Below the pieces are notes generated by a model. It was not told the DNA's origin. It ran no database searches and saw only the letters and a list, made by a program, of their open reading frames with translations. The position numbers and the translations under genes are program-made. From Lumbricus terrestris (Eukaryota > Annelida > Clitellata > Crassiclitellata > Lumbricidae), in contig OX457043.1 of NCBI GenBank assembly GCA_949752735.1, positions 45,913,753 through 45,977,752 on the forward strand: DNA of 64,000 nucleotides, in the 5' to 3' direction. The first letter of the stretch is position 1; each line of letters opens with the position of its first letter. Shown here piece after piece: positions 57,079 through 64,000 of the stretch.

Positions 57079-57695
57079 ATAATACCACCATGCACCCTTA
57101 CTCTTACAGACCACTCTTTTGACTCAACGCGGCGCTCGGGAATAAGCTGGTGCCCCGCATTTGACCTTCGAGTGTCGTTTTAGATGTTTGGAGATTACGA
57201 TTACGATTACGATTGCGATGAAAGTATCTGCTTAGTAGGCTTATACCTAATTACATATGTATATTCGTTTAATAAGCAAAAACAGGTTGGCAAACCGCAA
57301 CCTGGTACATTGAGATAGACAAAAATTACATTGAAATAAAAATATTAATATTATAGGGAGTAATCAGTTATTGGAATTAAATTTTTTATTACACGCATAT
57401 ATTACATCTATGCTATAATGGCCTACTGGTAGTTTTCCATCGGCTTGTTTGTATATCTATCCCACTAACGACTCGCCAATGCGACGCTCCGCCGATAAAG
57501 AAATCATTTTTACAAAACGTTTCTTTGGCAAATTTCTAGGTAAACAAAAATGTTTTCAGCTCAAACCCTTGTTTAGATTCCGAGTAATGGACAATATTTT
57601 CAATTTTTGACATGGTGACAGACTTTGCAAAAGTTACGCCGCCATGTCTGTTTTTGTCCTACGACGGCGGGCTAAATGTAGGCCTATAAATGAAT

Positions 57696-58746
57696 AATAA
57701 TAATAATAATAATAATAACGACAATTTATATGGCGCCGTAACGCGGCCATACCGCTACAAGGGCGCCTCACAAACGGCCAACTGCGGGATACGCCTTAGC
57801 AAACAGATAAGTTTTAAGCTTTGTTTTGAAAGAGTTTACTGAGGCGGCCAATCTAATGTCCGGAGGAAGACTGTTCCAGCATCTGGGACCAGCAACCGAG
57901 AATGCGCGGTCGCCGAAACGTGTCCTCATCCTCCGTACACGGAGGTCGGTCTTCCCAAGCGACCTGAGTCGCAGCCCGGAAGCGGAGGAATGGGTTTCGG
58001 AACAGTAGTCGCGGATGTATTCAGGCGCAGTCCCATGAAGCGAGTTGTAGACCAGCAAACTGAGCTTGAACTCAATTCGGAACGGGACAGGCAGCCAATG
58101 CAAGACGTCGCGTAGGAGTGGTGTAACATGATCATATTTTCTCCTATTACAAATGAGCTTGGCCGCGGCATTGAGCACCGACTGAAGTCCGTCCAAAAGA
58201 CACGCAGGCGCTCCGGCCAGCAGACTGTTACAGCGGTCCACTTGAGAGATGACGAAAGCAGTGACGGCTGCTCTAGCGGCCTCGAAAGGCAAGGACTTGA
58301 TACAGCTCCTGATGAGACGGAGCTGGCGAAAACAGCTGCTGACCGTCCTAGCCACATGGCGCCTCATGGACAAGTCAGACTCCAGCACAACGCCCAGATC
58401 ACGCACCGAGGTCGAAGGCGTGATCGAAGCCCCGCAGACGCTGAGCGCACCGGTGTCAAGATGAAGGCACCGTCTACTGGTTGCGCACCACATAAAGTCT
58501 GTCTTCTCGGGGTTGAGCCGCAGTCTGTTCGATCTCATCCACTCTGCGATCCGCTCAATACCAAGCTCCATTCGCTGCCGCTGGTGTACAGCCGTTGATG
58601 GAGGTCCTGACGTGTAGAGCTGCGTGTCGTCGGCATAGAAGTGTGATGACAGGCCGAGACTCGTGGCAAGCTCTCCCACGTCGGCCGTGTAGAGTAGGAA
58701 AAGCAGCGGACCGAGCACGGAGCCCTGAGGGACTCCACAGACGAGG
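57696..58746 (-). mobile_element. 5'-truncated non-LTR retrotransposon (CR1/L2/Jockey-like) with open RT C-terminus
   Basis: Minus strand. The fragment starts at '[12 protein letters not shown]' (58744) and stays open for about 325 codons to a stop at 57768. Seen: catalytic [13 protein letters not shown] (RT motif with the two Asp), '[10 protein letters not shown]', '[18 protein letters not shown]', '[13 protein letters not shown]', and C-terminal '[19 protein letters not shown]' plus '[10 protein letters not shown]'. The 3'UTR (57718-57780, ATGGCGCCGTAACGCGG) ends in (TTA)n on the minus strand. The abrupt 5' end with an intact frame indicates a young, 5'-truncated insertion. Confidence 0.9.
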
Positions 58747-58749
58747 AGC

Positions 58750-60310
58750 GGATTAGTAGGTCTAATCTAAGAGAGGACCTGAAAATTATGTCTCACGAAT
58801 TGACCACTTAAATTTGAAGGATGGACTTTCTCGTATCAAAACCGTTTAGACCTCTTCGAACACGGACGAATTGACAAAGCTCCATGCCTAGGCCTACTCT
58901 TCTCAAACAAAATCGAGTACGAAAGTCTAGCATATTCATGAACATAATATCTAAGATAAAATGGTATGAGAATATTCCTTATTCGCAGTAATTAATTTCG
59001 CTAACCGCATTTTGGTGTACGCCTATGAAGACATGGTAACAAACGTGAATCATCCGCAGAGGCGATCTAAATTGATATATTTTAAACTCCCACATGCGTC
59101 ATTCTAAATCCAATAAGATATATACAAGTAAATATTCTTCATGATGGCCAACTATTTATAGACTACCTCAAATCGGTCTGCATGGTATTAAAGCATGCAT
59201 TCTTGTCAAACATGACTTCAACGTTAGGTTGTTCGCCCTATATATAGGAAAATAAATTCAATCGTGCTTTTATCGATGATGTTTTCAGTTACTGTAAGCC
59301 ACCTGAGGTCAGTGCTTACAGAGCAGACACCGGCGGCGAAATGGAATCGGTTCTTGCCAATTGAAAATATAACTACAAATAAACGACCAGTGTATTTAGG
59401 TACAGTCGAATAGTCCTAAAGGGAAATTAGACTACTTGTAGGCTATAATCTTCAGTGCTGGTATAGGCTATACATACTCCTCACTGAAACTGGCTTGTGC
59501 AAATGCAACATTTGATTGCAGCAACCAAGTGGTAATGACCTGGGGTGCATAATACATTATACATCACATCCACCTGAAGTCGCCACGTAGGGACCTTGGG
59601 CAATTCCTTCACTCGCAATTGCTCAACGCTTCGGCGTGAAACTCCGATGCAGTGTCCGCACTGTAGTCGGGAGCGCCTCAGAGTATTGAGCTTGAAGGGG
59701 CGCTATAACAAGTACGCATACAAACAAAGAAACATCATGCATTATTACATTACTCTTATTCATTTGCTATATAACGGAATGCATCGCATTATATGCTTGA
59801 TCAGCTGAAGAGTGACTAATAATATATTCTTGGATACTGTTAAAATGGGGCGCAATATAAATTCTCATTCTAAAATAATATTAATCAGTAGCAGATATAG
59901 GGCCTACCTGAAATCACGTCGCAGTTTGGATGACGTGTTGACTCGGCTTACAATTGAAGAACTGTCCGTCAACCGAGACCAAAACGAAGCTCCTGCTCCG
60001 ATATATCTTATATCTTATATCTCTTCTATCACTCTTCGTCCATCTATTTCTATCGGAAATGGATACAAGTACAAAATGTTTGTCGCATAAACAGCAATTA
60101 GCAAGTCTAATATATTCTTGGTGGCCTAAACCGCGACGACAATTTCAGCCGGTGGCCAATCTTTTTTTTAAGACGTACAGGTTCAGAGCAAACGGTTTCC
60201 TGCGGTACCTGGAAGCCTAGAAGAATCGTATTCGAGTTATTGCTAAAGCTCGTTTACTGCGCGTGCAATGCATGCTATTCAAAATCGATCGTCAACCGTT
60301 ATGGTGCGAT
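58750..60310. other. No gene recognised upstream of gene B
   Basis: Apart from the truncated SINE at 59585 I see only unique sequence. Any 5'UTR exon and promoter of gene B should lie at or above 56700, but I cannot identify them. Confidence 0.45.
59585..59725 (+). mobile_element. 5'-truncated SINE copy
   Basis: Lacks the tRNA head. It begins near AGGGACCTTGGGCAATTCCT and continues through AACGCTTCGGCGTGAAACTC, GATGCAGTGTCCGC and CTTGAAGGGGCGCTATAACA, matching 44730-44853 almost base for base. Confidence 0.8.
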
Positions 60311-60317
60311 GGTGTCA

Positions 60318-60735
60318 CGGTATATTCGATCTTCCTCTCATAAAACTATCCGGGGGATGAAATATAATATACCGGGAATAGAAACTTTGGAAGGATAAAC
60401 CATTCTATTCCAATTATTGAAAAACGCGCACAATTGAAAAATGTAGCCTATGCGGTGATCACAATTTTAGGTGACTCTAATAAGTATTTTAAGTGTCCTA
60501 AGCAATATTCAGGGCAAGACAACTCGAATTTAGTCAGTGACTCTAAGCGTTCTTAAGTGTTCTAAATATCTTAAATGCTTTAAAACCAAAGCAAACAAAA
60601 TTATCTAGTAGGAGTAAACATTACCTGTTCGTGCAAATGTTCAAAACAAAAACAAATGGAAGTTAATTTGCAAAAATAAACACGCGCGGTAGTGGCAAGT
60701 TTCAACTTCTCTTTATCTGGGGGGATACGATTATT
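60318..60735. mobile_element. Second copy of the ACGAAA-type transposon (reverse)
   Basis: Shares, in reverse, ATAAACCATTCTATTCC, TTAAGTGTCCTAAGCAAT, AACTCGAATTTAG and ATTATCTAGTAGGAGTAAAC with 23945-24260. The ends are less well preserved. Confidence 0.65.
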
Positions 60736-61096
60736 AGTGATACCTTATTTTTGCTACACCGGCGGTGTCATATCGAACCTCTGATGTTTAATAGACCAAA
60801 GCGTCCTGACAGCGCAGACCCAACATTGGCTCAGACCTGCTGCATCTACATGTATGTAATAGAAGACTCGCGCTTTGTCTACCATTAACGCGCACGTTCA
60901 ATGCGCGTGCATCGTTATGGAGCGCCGATATATCGAGCGCCGCATATCTCATAAACCATAATATTATTATTACGCTAAAGAATGGCAAGATGCGTCGTAA
61001 TACACGCAACATATGTATGTATATATATGTATATATATATCATGTGTGCATATATATATATATATATATATGTGTTAGTTATTATGCGTGCATATA

Positions 61097-62269
61097 GAGG
61101 GTGGGCCAAAAAAAAGGATTCCACTACGATTTTTTTGCCAATATCTTGGCCAAACGTATGAAGTTTTAAATGAAACTCTACAATCTTAAAGGGAATTCAT
61201 ATTTACGTACAATGGTCAAATTGCACAAAAATATTTCAAACAGAACAAAAGTTATATCACTTTTAGTGAGGCCACCCACCGTTTTTTGACGATTCAAAAG
61301 CGAAACGCAAAAAATTAGGGTTTTTTGCTAGCATCATGGCCAGAAGTAAGAATTTCAAAATGAATATTTACAGGCTTGAAGACAATTCATATTTACACAT
61401 GATGGTTAAATTTCATCAAAATATTTCAAACACAACAAAAGTTATACCACTTTTAGTGAGACCACCAACCGTTTATGACGATTAAAAAACGTAACGCAAC
61501 AAAAAGTAACAAAAACCTGATTTTATCAAGTCATATCTCAAATAACTGTTTGGAACTGAACTCGATAGTGATTCACAACTTGTGTTCAATGTGCCCACCA
61601 CCAGTGTCAAAACTTCTTTTGAGTTTCTTTGCAAATTTCTTGATGGACCTGTTGATTAATCTGACAGATTTCTTATTTACCAATTTCATTGTCATCTTGC
61701 TAAGTGACTTCTCAGTGACATGCAGCTATGCTGGTACCCTGTTCCTTTTTTAAATAGTAATAATAGTTATCATCTGGCATTATCAAAGCCTATTTGATAA
61801 CAATTATCTGAGATGAGACTTAATAAAATCGTGTTTTTGCTACTTTTTGCTGCGTTACGTTTTTGAATCGTCAAAAAACGGTGGATGGTCTCTTTAAAAG
61901 CGCCATAACTTTTATTCCGTTTGAAATATTTTGCTGAAATCTGGCCATCATGTGTAGATATGAATTGTCTTTAAGCCTGTAAAATTTCATTTCCAAATTC
62001 TTACTTCCGGCCAAGATATTGACCAGAATAATTAAATTGGTTTTATGGTACTTTTTGTTGCGTCGCGTTTTTGAATCGTCAAAAAACGGTGGGTGGCCTC
62101 ACTAGAAATGATATAACTTTTGTTCTGTTTCACATATGGCGATGAAATTTGGCTATTGTACGTAGAGATGAATTACCTTCAAGCCTGTGCAACTGGATCT
62201 GAAAAATTCCTATTTTTCGCCAAGATATTGACAAAAAGCCGTAAGGGATTACTTTTTTTGCCCACCCTG
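61097..62269 (-). mobile_element. Mariner-like remnant with long internally repeated inverted arms
   Basis: TA flanks, ends GAGGGTGGGCCAAAAAAAAG and, reversed, CAGGGTGGGCAAAAAAAGTA. The block with CCGTTTTTTGACGATTCAAA and AAAAGTTATATCACTTTTAG occurs twice near the left end and twice inverted near the right. On the minus strand (61740-61573) codons give 'VNKKSVRLINRSIKKFAKKL', 'KRSFDTGGGHIEHKL' and stop, a mariner transposase C-terminus. Confidence 0.78.
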
Positions 62270-62374
62270 TATATGTGTATATTATGTGTGCATATATATA
62301 TGTATAATTGTATATATGTATTATGTACATATATATATGTGTGTATGCATTATATGTGCATATGTGTGTATATA

Positions 62375-62377
62375 TCA

Positions 62378-62431
<54 letters not shown>
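62375..62431. repeat. (TA)n repeat
   Basis: AT dinucleotides; further (TATG)/(TA) runs at 61010-61075 and 62275-62375 flank the mariner remnant. Confidence 0.9.
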
Positions 62432-62437
<6 letters not shown>

Positions 62438-62439
62438 TA

Positions 62440-63138
62440 AAGGCGAAACTTTTCCCATGTTTGCGAACAATTTTCTTCTTATCCACCCGACCGATTTTCC
62501 CCAATATTTACAAAAATACTTTTTAGGACCCCTTAACCAGCATAGGGGGGTTCGCGATCCAAAAATCTTACCTTTGCCGAATTTGAAACATTTAATTTTT
62601 AATAATCCGACGAAAGCTAATATAATGCAGTATTTAAGATTGGTCGCCGGATCGCTTTCAAAGAACCCATAGATTTATGACGTCATCACTTCTTTACTTC
62701 GCTTTAGGCAGCCGATTTTATAGCGCGCGTTTTCGATAAATTATACTAAAAACACTGATAATAATATTATGAACGGTTGATCGCAAGACATTGACAATGG
62801 ATACCGGTAATTAATATAGTACCGTGTCGTCGTACGTATACAGGCCATCTGGACATTACCGGTATTTAGGGCGGACGGGTTTAGGCAAAACAACCAAAAT
62901 TCACCGGCAAATGCTGGCCACAACGGAGGGTGACGAACACGCCCGCAGGGGCGTTGCAATGGGAGCTGGGTTGGGGCGAAAAATCTACATTTCACCGACA
63001 ACGCCAGGATCCCCATGCTGGGACCGGGTTGAGGCCGATGGAAGAAGGTGGGGTGAGAAAGGCTAAGTGGGAGCGGGGTCAGCGTGGCTGTGGACCAAAT
63101 ATCGAAATTTCCCGGGCAACGCCGGGTAATTCAGCTAG
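62440..63138 (+). mobile_element. Helitron-like 3' end
   Basis: The end reads CCCGGGCAACGCCGGG (5-bp stem CCCGG/CCGGG), then TAATTCAG and CTAG before T. A short hairpin about 8-10 nt before CTAG is the Helitron 3' signature. Two related motifs upstream (TTCACCGGCAAATGCTGG, TTTCACCGACAACGCCAGGA) suggest repeated subterminal units. The 5' TC end is not located, so the left boundary is a guess. Confidence 0.6.
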
Positions 63139-63357
63139 TATATGTATATATATGTATATATCTTCGCTTCCTAAAGTTTGAGTGACAAACTGCAATTAGT
63201 GGCGATGGAGATGAATAATAAGCATAAAAATGAGATTTAGTCAGAAGTTATCGTATGTGGAGTAGGCCCTAACTGTTAAACAATATAATAATAATAATAA
63301 ATTATTAATAATAATAATATTATTATTATGACCCGAGCCCACACAGTCCACGCTAGT

Positions 63358-63440
63358 TTAACCCTCATGCGACCAACATATTTTACTCCTTAATATGACC
63401 AACTGGGGTCCCGAGGGACCCCAATAATTAATGACGCGTT
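63358..63440. mobile_element. piggyBac-like terminal fragment
   Basis: TTAACCCTCATGCGACCAAC begins with the TTAA target plus CCC, and TGGGGTCCCGAGGGACCCCA is a 9-bp-stem hairpin of the sort found in piggyBac subtermini. The other end is not found. Confidence 0.45.
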
Positions 63441-63535
63441 CATTGCTTGATGCGTCAATATTGTCAAGGGTAACATATGTAAATTGCTAAATAAGCAATG
63501 TCAGTAGTTTCTATGAGTTAGTAATAACAGTAATA

Positions 63536-63640
63536 ACAAAATCAGGACAATTTATATAGCGCAGTAACACAGCCGTCCCTTACAAGGACGCCTTACAAAG
63601 CAGCTAGAATGCGGGATAAGCCATAGCGGGGAAGTACGAC
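63536..63640 (-). mobile_element. Diverged 3' end of the same LINE family
   Basis: GACAATTTATATAGCGCAGT, ACAAGGACGCCTTACAAAGC and GCGGGATAAGCC align with the 57720-57790 end, with more substitutions. Confidence 0.6.
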
Positions 63641-63839
63641 TATGTTTTTGGCATGGATCTAAAAGGAGTATAGGACATTACCCCACCTCCGCCCCCCCAA
63701 CCCATTACCCTGTCATTACCCCCAACATTACCTCCGTAGGACATTATTCCCCTGCCATTACACCCCGCCTGTTAGCATGTAGTTCTAGTGCATGTATGTA
63801 GGTATGTACGTGTACATAAATACATGCATACATACAAAC

Positions 63840-64000
63840 GTACATACATGCACATACACATACAATAACAAAGGAGTCAGAAGGAAGAATACTCGCTTTC
63901 GAGAGAAGGTGCTACAGAAAGATCTTGCGAATTGGATGGATGCAGAAAGTAACAAACGCAGAACTGTATAGGCGAATAGACCACACAGAGAACCTTATGC
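63840..64000 (+). mobile_element. Non-LTR retrotransposon RT fragment, runs off the window
   Basis: In one open frame from about 63874: 'EGRILAFERRCYRKILRIGW' followed by 'VTNAELYRRI'. This is the 'L.AFE.RCYRKIL.I.W...VTN.E...RI' block downstream of the polymerase domain in RTE-like LINEs. It continues past the window edge. An (ACAT)n stretch lies just upstream. Confidence 0.75.

Noticed and set aside
61475..61753. 92-residue plus-strand hydrophobic ORF
   Set aside because: It is the antisense shadow of the mariner transposase C-terminus on the minus strand.

Overview
The window is metazoan nuclear DNA, most likely from a marine invertebrate. The evidence is interrupted genes with GT-AG introns, abundant non-LTR retrotransposon 3' ends, tRNA-derived SINEs, several classes of DNA-transposon remnant, very long microsatellites and a strong excess of the palindrome TAGGCCTA. 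I cannot place it in a phylum with confidence; an echinoderm, hemichordate or lophotrochozoan would all fit.

Only one kind of host gene is recognisable. Two complete paralogous genes lie in tandem on the minus strand, spanning 29485-17491 (gene A, 399 residues predicted) and 56688-36749 (gene B, 398 residues). Both encode Cys-loop ligand-gated anion channels of the glycine receptor/GluCl/GABA-A group. Each has eight coding exons with matching phases, and seven of the eight have identical lengths. Each protein has a signal peptide, a 13-residue Cys loop, a second loop-C disulfide, a Pro-Ala-Arg selectivity motif before TM2 and a short TM3-TM4 loop. They look like a local duplication. The products could homo- or hetero-oligomerise, but that is inference.

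The most striking structure is a 9,041-bp near-perfect palindrome (47222-56262) in intron 1 of gene B. Its arms are about 4.5 kb, contain about 148-bp tandem repeats and surround a 36-bp spacer. It is flanked by a 6-bp direct repeat GACACC and behaves like a giant foldback element without a recognised transposase. It sits inside a 10-bp minisatellite whose unit GTAGGTGTCA begins exactly at the exon 1 splice donor of gene B. Independently, a 17-bp minisatellite in gene A begins exactly at the exon 4 donor and repeats the exon/intron junction itself. Two different introns therefore start with arrays of tandem copies of their own 5' splice site.

Layout: 1-17000 is gene-free and dominated by microsatellites, with MITEs at 3985, 11639 and 13538. 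17491-29485 is gene A, its introns filled with LINE 3' ends and MITEs. 29486-36748 is intergenic (microsatellites, a mariner remnant, MITEs). 36749-56688 is gene B, with SINEs, LINE ends, a perfect (ATC)142 array and the palindrome. 56700-64000 holds a 5'-truncated LINE with a 316-codon open RT fragment, a second mariner remnant, a Helitron-like 3' end, a piggyBac-like end and a LINE fragment running off the right edge.
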